Assembly: GCA_045046885.1 (NCBI GenBank)
Contig: JASFYX010000043.1
Coordinates: 1 to 64,000, forward strand
Length of the DNA: 64,000 bases
Direction: 5' to 3'
DNA from: CG1-02-35-72 sp045046885
Lineage (GTDB): Bacteria > Bacteroidota > Bacteroidia > Flavobacteriales > Flavobacteriaceae
Shown here: positions 43,447 to 51,884 of the stretch, in pieces
How the letters are laid out: each line of letters starts with the position of its first letter
Position numbering within the stretch: the first letter of the stretch is position 1
Made by a program: the position numbers and the translations under genes
Notes under the pieces: generated by a model
Seen by the model: the letters and a program-made list of their open reading frames with translations, nothing else
Databases searched by the model: none
Told to the model about the DNA's origin: nothing

Positions 43447-43988
43447 TAGTTGGTTGTTTTTAGTTGATATATATCAGATAAATTACGCCCTAGACCATCG
43501 TAGTCTAAACCGTAACCTACAATGAATTTATTTGGAATAGAGAGCCCTATGAAGTCTATATTTAAGTCCTTTTTAAAAACATCTGGTTTAAAAAATAGGG
43601 TTGCTATTTTTAAAGCTTTAACTTTTTTATCTTTAAATATTTGATAGATTTCTTCTAGCGTATTTCCTGTGTCAATTATATCTTCTAAAATAACAACGGT
43701 TTTTCCTTCAATATTTTCTTGTAAACCAACCAACTGTTTTATTTTACCTGTAGAACTCGTGCCTTGATAAGAAGAGAGTTTTACAAACGACACTTCGCAA
43801 GCATCGTTGTATTGTCTTACAAAATCGGCTAAAAACATAAAAGAGCCATTTAAGATACCAATAAATATGGGTTGTTCTCCTTTCAAATCAACAGCAACAT
43901 CATTGGCCATTTTTTTGACGGTCTCTTCAATTTTTGAAGCTTTTATAAAAGGAACAAAATGTTTATCGTGTAGTTTTATGGTATCCAT
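43446..43988 (-). CDS. hpt: Hypoxanthine phosphoribosyltransferase
   Basis: A 180-residue purine salvage enzyme. It has FVKLSSYQGTSSTGK and the PRPP-binding VVILEDIIDTGNTLEEI, with a KALKIATLFFKP strand behind it. The ATG at 43988 is preferred over an in-frame TTG at 44006. It heads hpt-adk-obg, just after the secDF terminator. Confidence 0.94.
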   Translation of the reverse strand: MDTIKLHDKHFVPFIKASKIEETVKKMANDVAVDLKGEQPIFIGILNGSFMFLADFVRQYNDACEVSFVKLSSYQGTSSTGKIKQLVGLQENIEGKTVVILEDIIDTGNTLEEIYQIFKDKKVKALKIATLFFKPDVFKKDLNIDFIGLSIPNKFIVGYGLDYDGLGRNLSDIYQLKTTN

Positions 43989-44012
43989 ATTTTTTTCTTT
44001 ATGCAAAAGAAC

Positions 44013-44044
44013 AAAAAAACCGCCTTTTATCGAGGCGGTTTTTT
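44013..44044 (-). terminator. Intrinsic terminator after secDF
   Basis: On the minus strand an AAAAAACCGCC / GGCGGTTTTTTT stem with a short loop, 21 bp after the secDF stop codon and before hpt. Confidence 0.88.
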
Positions 44045-44064
44045 AAAAAGTTATCTTTTTTTAT

Positions 44065-46986
44065 TTACTGTTTTTTATCTAATTTTTTTGTAGTCATATA
44101 CATTATAGGCGAAGCTATAAATAAAGACGAATATGTCCCTACAATTACCCCTATAATTAAGGCAAACATAAAGCCTCGAATGGTTTCGCCACCATCTATA
44201 AATATGGCTAATAACACAAGTAAAGTAGTTAATGACGTGTTTATTGTTCTACTCAAGGTACTACTCAAGGCTTTGTTAATTCTAGTTTCTTGATCCCAAG
44301 AATGATGTAAATTGGCAAATTCTCTAATACGGTCAAAAATAACCACGGTATCATTTAATGAGTACCCTACCACCGTTAAAATGGCCGCAATAAAAGCCTG
44401 ATCTATTTCTAAATCGAATGGTAAATATTTGTATAATAAAGAGAATGTTCCTAATACAACCAATACATCGTGGAAAACGGCTACAACAGCTCCTAAACTG
44501 AATTGCCATTTTCTAAAGCGTAATAATATGTATAAGAAAACGACTATTAGTGAGCCTAAAATAGCCCAAAAAGCATCTTTTTTAATATCATCGGCAATGG
44601 TTGGCCCCACTTTTACGGCTTGCATAACACCAATTTTATGAGCGGTTTCGCCACCTGGTTTAAACTGATTCATTGTCATGCCATCGGGTAAAAAAGCTTT
44701 TATACCGTCAAACAATTTTTGTTGTACTTCGTCGTCGGCTTTAAGACCATTTTTATCGACATTGTATTTTGTTGTGATTTTTAATTGATTATCACCACCA
44801 AAAGTTTTTACTTCTGGAGCACTACCAAATACTACTTTTAAAGCACTGCCAACTTCTGTAGGGCTAACAGCTTTTTCAAAACGTACTGTATATGTGCGTC
44901 CTCCTTTAAAGTCAACACCGTAATTTAACCCATTGGTAAACAATGACACCAATCCGCCTAATATTATAGCACCCGATATAAAAAAGGCAATTTTACGTTT
45001 TCTTAAAAAGGCGATATCTAAATCTTTAAACCAATTGCGTGTAATTTTTGTATCGAAAGTTAAAGTGCGATCTTTTTTCATATACCACTCAATAAACAAA
45101 CGTGTAATAAATATGGCACTAAATAATGATGTCATTATACCAATCATTAAAGTAGTGGCAAATCCTTTTATTGGACCCGAACCAAAAATAAATAATATCA
45201 AACCTGTTAAGAACGTGGTTACGTTGGCGTCAATAATAGACGATAAGGCGCCACCAAAACCATCGCGAATGGCTTCTTTAGTCCCCTTCCCTTTTATAAA
45301 TTCTTCTTTAATACGCTCGTAAATAAGTACGTTGGCATCAACCGACATACCTATTGTTAAAACGATACCAGCAATACCTGGTAAAGTAAGAACAGCACCA
45401 AATCCAGTAAGGACACCAAATATGTATAATATATTTGTTACCAAAGCAACATCGGCAAAAACACCCGCTTTACCATAGTATAAAATCATCCACAATAATA
45501 TAAGTGCTAAGGCAATTAAAAAGGAGTTGACACCGCTGTCTATAGCTTCTTGGCCCAAAGAAGGACCTACAATTTCTGATTGAATAATTTGTGCAGGTGC
45601 GGGCAGTTTACCTGCTTTTAAAACATTTGCTAAATCTTGCGCTTCTGTAATTGTAAAATTACCAGAAATAGAAGTACGTCCAGATGTAATAGCGTCATTT
45701 ACACGCGGTGCAGTATAGACATAGTTATCTAAAACAACGGCTACAAAATTGCCAACATTGGCTGTTGTCATTTTACCCCAAAGTTTAGAACCTTTACTGT
45801 TCATCGTCATACTAACCTCTGGATTGGCGCCAAACTGATCGAAAGCTTGACGTGCATCTTCAATAACATCACCTTCAATCGGCGCTTTGTCTTCGCGGTT
45901 AGATTTTATAGCATATAAATAGATAACTTCTGAATCTGTAATGGGTTTAGCATCCCATAAAAATTTAGTATAGCGCATATTGTCTTTCAATAAAGCACGG
46001 ACTTCTGGCATAGCTAAATATTTATTTACAGTAGCGGTGTCTGTTAAAGCAGCAGTACCTACACGAGAACTTTTTTGGTTTTCAGTTTGTGGAATACTTG
46101 GATAAAAAACTGTAAAAAATGGATGCAATTTAGAATTGTCAACAGAGTCTTTTACTTCGCCTAAAAGGTCATCTATTTTGGAATCTTTTTTAGCTTTAGT
46201 ATTATCTTCAGTTTTTAAAAGAGTTGCTAATTTAGCATCTGCTTGTTGGAAAAACAAAGCTGTTTCTTGGTTTGTATAAACTTCCCAAAATTGTAATTCG
46301 GCTGTACTTTGTAATAATTTTTTAACACGATCTATATCTTTAGCACCAGGCAATTCTATTAAAATTCTGCCTGATTGAGCCACACGTTGAATGTTTGGTT
46401 GCGTAACCCCAAATTTATCAATACGACTTCTCAATACTTCAAAAGCAGTATTTATAGAACCATTAACTTCAGATCTAAGAATAGGTTGTACTTCTACATC
46501 AGACATTTTAAAGTTAATCTTATCGCGTAAAGATTTGTTACCAAAAATTTTAGGATCACTTAGTTTAATACCACCATTGCTCAGTTTTTCGAAAGCATCA
46601 AAAAATAAGGTGATATAATCGCTGTTGCTTCCTTTTTGCGCTTTTGTAGCTTCTTCTAGTGCTTTGTTAAAAATAGGATTTTTAGAATGGTTAGATAAAC
46701 CTACTAAGATATCTTTTACAGATACTTCTAATGTAGCATTTATACCGCCTTTTAAATCGAGTCCTAAATTTATTTCTTTTCCTTTAACTTCGTTATAAGT
46801 AAAACTGGCAATTCCAAGATTAACTACAGGTTTGTTTGCAACTGAATCTAAATAAGCACGTTTGCCTTTAGCATAATTAGCAGCGTTTTCTTCAACATTT
46901 TTGGCAAACCAAGTAAAGGATAATTGGTAAACACACACCAACCCGAAAAGGATGGCAAATAATCGTATAAGTCCTTTGTTTTGCAT
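44065..46986 (-). CDS. secDF: Fused protein translocase subunit SecDF
   Basis: A 973-residue inner-membrane protein with about 12 transmembrane helices that uses the proton gradient to help Sec export. The SecD half contains GLDLKGGINATLEV and IVLTIGMSVDANVLIYERIKEE. The SecF half begins near residue 660 with NYGVDFKGGRTYTVRF and has GYSLNDTVVIFDRIRE. Fusion of secD and secF is normal in Bacteroidota. A TATATTTGC -7 element is at 47023-47031. Confidence 0.96.
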   Translation of the reverse strand: MQNKGLIRLFAILFGLVCVYQLSFTWFAKNVEENAANYAKGKRAYLDSVANKPVVNLGIASFTYNEVKGKEINLGLDLKGGINATLEVSVKDILVGLSNHSKNPIFNKALEEATKAQKGSNSDYITLFFDAFEKLSNGGIKLSDPKIFGNKSLRDKINFKMSDVEVQPILRSEVNGSINTAFEVLRSRIDKFGVTQPNIQRVAQSGRILIELPGAKDIDRVKKLLQSTAELQFWEVYTNQETALFFQQADAKLATLLKTEDNTKAKKDSKIDDLLGEVKDSVDNSKLHPFFTVFYPSIPQTENQKSSRVGTAALTDTATVNKYLAMPEVRALLKDNMRYTKFLWDAKPITDSEVIYLYAIKSNREDKAPIEGDVIEDARQAFDQFGANPEVSMTMNSKGSKLWGKMTTANVGNFVAVVLDNYVYTAPRVNDAITSGRTSISGNFTITEAQDLANVLKAGKLPAPAQIIQSEIVGPSLGQEAIDSGVNSFLIALALILLWMILYYGKAGVFADVALVTNILYIFGVLTGFGAVLTLPGIAGIVLTIGMSVDANVLIYERIKEEFIKGKGTKEAIRDGFGGALSSIIDANVTTFLTGLILFIFGSGPIKGFATTLMIGIMTSLFSAIFITRLFIEWYMKKDRTLTFDTKITRNWFKDLDIAFLRKRKIAFFISGAIILGGLVSLFTNGLNYGVDFKGGRTYTVRFEKAVSPTEVGSALKVVFGSAPEVKTFGGDNQLKITTKYNVDKNGLKADDEVQQKLFDGIKAFLPDGMTMNQFKPGGETAHKIGVMQAVKVGPTIADDIKKDAFWAILGSLIVVFLYILLRFRKWQFSLGAVVAVFHDVLVVLGTFSLLYKYLPFDLEIDQAFIAAILTVVGYSLNDTVVIFDRIREFANLHHSWDQETRINKALSSTLSRTINTSLTTLLVLLAIFIDGGETIRGFMFALIIGVIVGTYSSLFIASPIMYMTTKKLDKKQ

Positions 46987-47022
46987 TTTTTATAATTTAA
47001 TGTGGCATTAATTTTAATGCGT

Positions 47023-47031
47023 GCAAATATA
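47023..47031 (-). promoter_or_regulatory. Predicted secDF -7 element
   Basis: TATATTTGC on the minus strand, 37 bp before the secDF start. Confidence 0.6.
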
Positions 47032-47092
47032 TAACTTCATTAGAGAATTGACAAATTAAACTCTAGGATTTTAATACCCCACTTTAGCTTAG

Positions 47093-47101
47093 TATCTTTG
47101 C
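47093..47101 (+). promoter_or_regulatory. Predicted fhs -7 element
   Basis: TATCTTTGC, 18 bp before the fhs start; divergent from the secDF promoter. Confidence 0.6.
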
Positions 47102-47118
47102 ATTCAAATTTTTAAATT

Positions 47119-48795
47119 ATGACTTATTTATCAGATATAGAAATTGCTCAAAAAGCGACGATTCAACCTATAAAAAATATTGCAGAAAAATTAAATATAA
47201 GCGAAGATAAACTAGAGCTATATGGTCATTACAAAGCCAAATTAGCACTTGATTTAATCGATGAAAATAAAATAAAAAACAACAATTTAATACTGGTTAC
47301 AGCTTTAACACCTACTCCCGCCGGCGAAGGAAAAACAACTGTTTCTATCGGCTTAACCGAAGGTTTAAATGCCATTGGCACAAAAGCTTGCGTTGTACTT
47401 AGGGAGCCTTCATTAGGGCCTGTTTTTGGTATAAAAGGCGGTGCTGCTGGGGGCGGTTATTCTCAAGTAATTCCTATGGAAGATATCAATCTCCATTTTA
47501 CAGGCGACTTTAATGCAATTGAAAAAGCCAATAATTTACTCTCGGCATTAATAGATAATAACATTCAGAGTAAAGTTAATAATTTAGGTATTGATGCCCG
47601 TACGGTTTCTTGGAAACGCGTGATTGATATGAACGACCGCGCTTTGCGTAATATTATCATAGGTCTTGGCGGAACAGCCAACGGTATCCCGCGTGAAGAC
47701 GGCTTTAACATTACGCCCGCCTCAGAAATTATGGCCATTTTGTGTATGTCAGAAAATTTTAAAGATTTAAAACAGCGCTTAGGCGACATTTTTATAGGAT
47801 TCACTTATGATAAAAAAGCCATTTTTGCACGCGATTTAAATGCCGAAAATGCCATGGCTATCCTGTTAAAGGATGCTATAAAACCCAATTTAGTTCAGAC
47901 ACTCGAAGGGAATCCGGCTATTATTCACGGGGGTCCTTTTGCCAATATTGCCCAAGGAACAAATACTATTATTGCTACAAAAATGGGCTTATCTTTGTCT
48001 AATTACGTGGTTACAGAAGCTGGTTTTGGTGCTGACTTAGGAGCCGAAAAATTCTTAAATATTAAATGTGTTACGGCCGGATTGAATCCTAAAGCGGTGG
48101 TTTTGGTAGCCACTATCCGCGCTTTGCGTTATCACGGGGGCGCCGCTAAAGGCGAATACAACGACAAAAATTTAGGCTTTGTTGTTAAAGGTTTTGAGAA
48201 TCTTGAAAAACACATAGAAAATATCCGCAAATTTAATATTGAGCCTGTTGTAGCCGTCAATGCTTTTACAACCGACAGCAAAAAAGAGATTAAATACGTA
48301 ATAGATGCCTGTGCTAAATTAGGCGTACAAGCTGTTTTATCTGAAGGTTGGAAAAAAGGCAGTAAAGGCACAATAGAGTTGGCCAAAGCTTTGGTTTCTG
48401 TAGTTGAAAAACAAACCAAAACCTTTAAACAACTTTACGATTATACTTTACCAGTAAAACAAAAAATAGAACGTATTGCTAAAGAGATTTATGGTGCTGA
48501 TAAGGTAACCTACGATAAAAAAGCAGAGCTCAACTTAAAACGTGTCGCCCGTTTGGGCTTTAACGACTTTGCTATTTGTATGGCTAAAACACAAAAATCT
48601 TTATCAGATAACGAACTCCTTAGAGGACGTCCTAAACACTTTAAAGTCAATGTACGTGAAGTAGAAATTGCCGCAGGTGCCCGATTTATCATTCCTATTT
48701 TAGGTAAAATGATGCGTATGCCAGGCTTACCTTCTAAACCCGCTTCAGAAAATATGTTTATTGATGATGAAGGTGTTATTTCTGGATTGTCTTAA
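47119..48795 (+). CDS. fhs: Formate--tetrahydrofolate ligase
   Basis: A 558-residue enzyme producing 10-formyl-THF from formate, ATP and THF. It has P-loop-like TPTPAGEGKTTVSIGL, LREPSLGPVFGIKGGAAGGGYSQV and EAGFGADLGAEKFLNIKC. It feeds one-carbon units to purine synthesis. It is monocistronic and followed by a repeat-rich gap. Confidence 0.96.
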   Translation: MTYLSDIEIAQKATIQPIKNIAEKLNISEDKLELYGHYKAKLALDLIDENKIKNNNLILVTALTPTPAGEGKTTVSIGLTEGLNAIGTKACVVLREPSLGPVFGIKGGAAGGGYSQVIPMEDINLHFTGDFNAIEKANNLLSALIDNNIQSKVNNLGIDARTVSWKRVIDMNDRALRNIIIGLGGTANGIPREDGFNITPASEIMAILCMSENFKDLKQRLGDIFIGFTYDKKAIFARDLNAENAMAILLKDAIKPNLVQTLEGNPAIIHGGPFANIAQGTNTIIATKMGLSLSNYVVTEAGFGADLGAEKFLNIKCVTAGLNPKAVVLVATIRALRYHGGAAKGEYNDKNLGFVVKGFENLEKHIENIRKFNIEPVVAVNAFTTDSKKEIKYVIDACAKLGVQAVLSEGWKKGSKGTIELAKALVSVVEKQTKTFKQLYDYTLPVKQKIERIAKEIYGADKVTYDKKAELNLKRVARLGFNDFAICMAKTQKSLSDNELLRGRPKHFKVNVREVEIAAGARFIIPILGKMMRMPGLPSKPASENMFIDDEGVISGLS

Positions 48796-48885
48796 AAGAG
48801 TATCAGGTAAGTGGTATCAAGTATTTGGTATTAAGTAGTAAGGACAAAGAATTGAGTATAAAATAACTATCCGTCTGTTCGAGTG

Positions 48886-48906
48886 CTCGCGCGCCTAAAG
48901 CGCGAG
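48886..48906. repeat. GC-rich intergenic hairpin
   Basis: Arms CTCGCGC and GCGCGAG around GCCTAAA, inside the 330-bp gap after fhs. The gap also holds degenerate GGTATCAAGTAT-like repeats (48805-48840) and the compound hairpin repeat at 48983-49054, but no gene. Confidence 0.6.
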
Positions 48907-48982
48907 TGTATTGAGAACTTATAAACCCGTACCTATTTTTGTAAGAGTTTTAATTTCCTTTTTTATGTTATTTTAAAATTTT

Positions 48983-49054
48983 GTCAGAGTTTCACTCCAA
49001 GTGAAGCCCTGACTTTCTTTATTGATACGATGACTTTGGAGTCATCGTATCAAT
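48983..49054. repeat. Compound double-hairpin repeat, copy 2
   Basis: Palindromes 48983-49013 (GTCAGAG...CCTGAC) and 49021-49054 (ATTGATACGATGACT...). Reverse-complemented, it has the same order as copy 1 at 1-74. The two copies are in opposite orientation, 49 kb apart. Confidence 0.8.
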
Positions 49055-49125
49055 TTCTTTATTGTGGTAATTATTGTTTTTATATCATTGATTGCAAATC
49101 CGCGATAGTGGAAAATAGATAGCAG

Positions 49126-49722
49126 TTAAGATCTGGCAAATTGCAACAATGGTTCGTAGTTGTTTTTATCGGCTTCTTTAATGGCTTTTATATAGTTTGT
49201 TCTACTGTCACCTTGTTTCACTAGGTTTTTTGCACCCCAAGTAAAGACAGGTTGTCTATAAATTTTGTCGATAATTATATCGGCTATTAGTCTACTATGT
49301 CTTCCGTTTCCATTAGAAAAACAGTGAATACTTACCAGCTTATGTTTAAACCGCACGGCAATTTCATCAGGGGTGAAAGTGTTGTGTTCTATCCAAAATA
49401 ACGCATCATCTAATAAAGCCTTTAAGGCTGTAGATATTTCCCATTTGTCAACACCAATATTTTTATTTGTTTTCCTAAAACTACCGGCCCAAGCCCACAC
49501 TTGTCCGTACATGTGTTTATGAAGTGTTTTTATAAATTGCTCGGTAAATATTGTTTTTGCATTTAATGATTTAGAGAGCGCCCATTGTATGGCTTCTTCA
49601 ATATTTTGTTGTTCAAATTCATCTAATTCACCACGGGTAGCGATAGTAGCGATAAGCAACCCTTCTGTTTCATCGAGGCTTAACGGTGTTTGACCATTGA
49701 TGTACTCTAAATTTAATCCCAT
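49126..49722 (-). CDS. Mobile mystery protein B (Fic domain)
   Basis: A 198-residue Fic/DOC protein. The active-site motif is H133-CFSNGNGRHSR144, a complete HxFxxGNGRxxR with the usual proline replaced by cysteine. GQVWAWAGSFRKTNKNIGV upstream is typical of family TIGR02613. Fic proteins transfer AMP or other nucleotides to target proteins. It overlaps the HTH gene by 10 bp and forms a toxin-antitoxin-like pair with it. No clear inhibitory-helix motif was found. Confidence 0.85.
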   Translation of the reverse strand: MGLNLEYINGQTPLSLDETEGLLIATIATRGELDEFEQQNIEEAIQWALSKSLNAKTIFTEQFIKTLHKHMYGQVWAWAGSFRKTNKNIGVDKWEISTALKALLDDALFWIEHNTFTPDEIAVRFKHKLVSIHCFSNGNGRHSRLIADIIIDKIYRQPVFTWGAKNLVKQGDSRTNYIKAIKEADKNNYEPLLQFARS

Positions 49723-50171
49723 AATATTTTGGGTTTTTTGTGTTTGAGCAATGTCGTTCTTTCTTCAATGGCTTTTTTGAGTCTTTTTTTAGAATTTTTT
49801 TGATCTTCTAAACTCATAGTATGCGATGTTCTAGAAACTATTTTTAAAGCTAAGTCTCTTGCTTTTCGTTCTATTAAAGCATCTAAGTTGCCGTCTTTAG
49901 GTACAAACCCATAAACAAATTCCATATCTAATACACGAGCGGCTTCGCGAAGTGATTTTAAAGAAATTGAACCACTTTGTTCTCTTAATTCCATATCTCT
50001 AACACTCTGTTTTGTGATACTTAGTTTATTGGCCAATTGTTGTAATGACATGCCTAAGGCTAAACGGATAGCTTTTATCCAACCTGTTGGCGGGGAGGCT
50101 ATTTTAGTAGTGGGAGCAAATATTTTTATTTTAGACTCTAATTGTTCTATTTGTAAACTGTTAATATTCAT
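49713..50171 (-). CDS. Mobile mystery protein A (XRE-type HTH)
   Basis: A 152-residue DNA-binding protein. The helix-turn-helix is at about residues 32-60 (LALGMSLQQLANKLSITKQSVRDMELREQSG), followed by a helical region with LDMEFVYGFVPKDGNLDALIERKA, as in family TIGR02612. It precedes and overlaps the Fic gene. It probably represses its own promoter, which carries two direct repeats (50204-50213 and 50237-50246). Confidence 0.85.
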   Translation of the reverse strand: MNINSLQIEQLESKIKIFAPTTKIASPPTGWIKAIRLALGMSLQQLANKLSITKQSVRDMELREQSGSISLKSLREAARVLDMEFVYGFVPKDGNLDALIERKARDLALKIVSRTSHTMSLEDQKNSKKRLKKAIEERTTLLKHKKPKILWD

Positions 50172-50202
50172 AACGTAATACTTTAAACTGATAAATATTT
50201 TA

Positions 50203-50246
50203 CAAAAGTAAGTCTTTAGATTGACATATAAAAATAAAAAGTAAGT
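50203..50246 (-). promoter_or_regulatory. Promoter and candidate operators of the HTH-Fic pair
   Basis: The -7 element reads TACTTTTG on the minus strand (50210-50203). The direct repeat AAAAGTAAGT occurs at 50204-50213, covering the -7 element, and at 50237-50246, just above the -33 region. The 33-bp spacing is about three helical turns. This fits autorepression by the HTH protein. Confidence 0.5.
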
Positions 50247-50373
50247 TTATAATGTGACAAAATAAAAATTTATATACGCCAAGGCGTGATGTATTGAGAA
50301 GTATTAATTACGGATTGCGAATCTGGGAGAGTGAGTACTAATTTACAAAATATTATTATTTCCGTCTTTGAGA

Positions 50374-50480
50374 GCCCCGATTGTTATCGGGGCGTGGCAA
50401 TCTCATGATTGATTGCACACTTTTTAAGAGATTGCCACACCCACGCTTTTGGTGCGGGTTTGCGAAGACGTCCTTATTTT
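50374..50480. repeat. Nested intergenic palindromes, including GAGATTGCCAC family copy 2
   Basis: A GCCCCGAT / ATCGGGGC hairpin (50374-50393) is followed by the inverted pair GTGGCAATCT ... AGATTGCCAC and by AAGAGATTGCCACACC...GAAGACGTCCTTATTTT (50426-50480), which matches 2621-2674. It accounts for most of the 339-bp gap between the HTH gene and dusB. Confidence 0.7.
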
Positions 50481-50510
50481 TTGCTTAATTCTTTACACTT
50501 AATACCACCT

Positions 50511-51491
50511 TCACCCAAACACCTTTAATATCTCCTCAAAATGTTGGTTGAGTTCTTCTAAATTATCGGTTGTAACCAATTTAAGACGGTAGGGTTTAAA
50601 ATGCGGAATCCCTCTAAAATAATTGGTATAATGACGGCGCATCTCCATAATACCTACAATCTCTTTTTCTTTCCAATCAATTTCCATTTGTAAATGACGG
50701 CGGGCTGTTTTAACACGCTCGGCTATAGAGATATCTTCTAAATGTTCGCCTGTTTTAAAAAAGTGTTTTACCTGTTTAAAAAACCACGGATTGCCAATAC
50801 TGGCACGACCAATCATAGCACCGTCTAAACCAAATTCATCGCGCATAAGCATAGCTTTTTCGGGTGAATTAACGTCGCCATTGCCAAAAATAGGAATATG
50901 CATACGGGGGTTGTTTTTAACAGCAGCTATCTGTGTCCAATCGGCAGCACCTTTATACATTTGGGCGCGGGTACGGCCGTGAATAGAAATAGCTTTGGCA
51001 CCTGCATCTTGTAAGCGTTCTGCCACTTCTACAATTTTAATGGAATCAGCATCCCAACCCAAACGGGTTTTTACAGTAATGGGGAGGTGGGTGTGTTTTA
51101 CCATTTCTCTGGTAAGGCTTTCCATCAAATCAATATCTTTTAAAATACCCGCTCCGGCACCTTTACTCACCACTTTTTTAACGGGACAACCGAAGTTAAT
51201 GTCTATAATATCGGGTTTAGATTGTTCTACAATTTCAACGGTACGTAACATTGAGTCGATATTAGCGCCAAAAATCTGAATACCTACGGGTCGTTCTTTT
51301 TCGTAAATATCGAGTTTCTGAATACTTTTAGCCGCATCGCGAATAAGTCCTTCAGACGAAATGAACTCGGTATAAACAACATCAGCACCTTGCTCTTTGC
51401 AAAGGGCTCTAAAAGGCGGGTCGCTTACATCTTCCATTGGAGCAAGTAATAACGAAAAGTCACTTAATTCTATGTTGCCTATTTTTACCAT
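50511..51491 (-). CDS. dusB: tRNA-dihydrouridine synthase
   Basis: A 326-residue flavin enzyme that reduces uridines in tRNA. It shows LLAPMEDVSDPPFRALC, FGCPVKKVVSKGAGAGIL with the catalytic cysteine, TVKTRLGWD, SIHGRTRAQMYKGAADW and GNGDVNSPE. The overall length and motifs fit DusB. A TACTTTTGC -7 element lies 10 bp upstream (51501-51509). Confidence 0.92.
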   Translation of the reverse strand: MVKIGNIELSDFSLLLAPMEDVSDPPFRALCKEQGADVVYTEFISSEGLIRDAAKSIQKLDIYEKERPVGIQIFGANIDSMLRTVEIVEQSKPDIIDINFGCPVKKVVSKGAGAGILKDIDLMESLTREMVKHTHLPITVKTRLGWDADSIKIVEVAERLQDAGAKAISIHGRTRAQMYKGAADWTQIAAVKNNPRMHIPIFGNGDVNSPEKAMLMRDEFGLDGAMIGRASIGNPWFFKQVKHFFKTGEHLEDISIAERVKTARRHLQMEIDWKEKEIVGIMEMRRHYTNYFRGIPHFKPYRLKLVTTDNLEELNQHFEEILKVFG

Positions 51492-51500
51492 AATCAGATT

Positions 51501-51509
51501 GCAAAAGTA
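51501..51509 (-). promoter_or_regulatory. Predicted dusB -7 element
   Basis: TACTTTTGC on the minus strand, immediately before dusB, implying a very short leader. Confidence 0.55.
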
Positions 51510-51573
51510 TTTAATTATGTGTTAAACATTTAATATTTGAGATTTAAAATACATTATTTTTCCTTTGACTACT

Positions 51574-51589
51574 CCCGATAACTATCGGG
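51574..51589. repeat. CCCGAT/ATCGGG intergenic hairpin
   Basis: Arms CCCGAT and ATCGGG with loop AACT, similar to the hairpin at 50374-50393. The 393-bp gap around it (51492-51884) otherwise holds only decayed AT-rich sequence and a promoter. Confidence 0.5.
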
Positions 51590-51858
51590 ACAGGATGACA
51601 TTTTGGTATTATTTGAAAATTGTTTTTTGAGATTTGTTGCTTGAAATTTGTATTTTTTAGTTTTACTGCAAGATTTGTAAAAGATTACGCAATGTTCACA
51701 AAAAAGACCAAACACTGAACACTGCTACTGTGTACTGTTTAAGATTCCGTTTTTAGTTATTTTAAAATTATCTTTTGGGTTTTGTTTTTTTGGAATTTGT
51801 AGTATGTTAAGCGTTACTTTTAGTCCTTTACGCGCTATTTTTTATTTGAATATCGGCT

Positions 51859-51866
51859 TATTTTTG
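51859..51866 (+). promoter_or_regulatory. Predicted -7 element of beta-propeller lipoprotein gene
   Basis: TATTTTTG, 19 bp before the start codon. Confidence 0.5.
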
Positions 51867-51884
51867 ATGCTTTAAATTAAAGAT

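Noticed and set aside
43446..44006. Longer hpt from TTG at 44006
   Set aside because: It would start a few bases after the secDF terminator, while the ATG at 43988 gives the usual family length.
48873..48915. GTTCGAGTG segment as part of a tRNA T-arm
   Set aside because: No acceptor stem, anticodon arm or CCA-adjacent pairing surrounds it; it is a small GC-rich intergenic hairpin.
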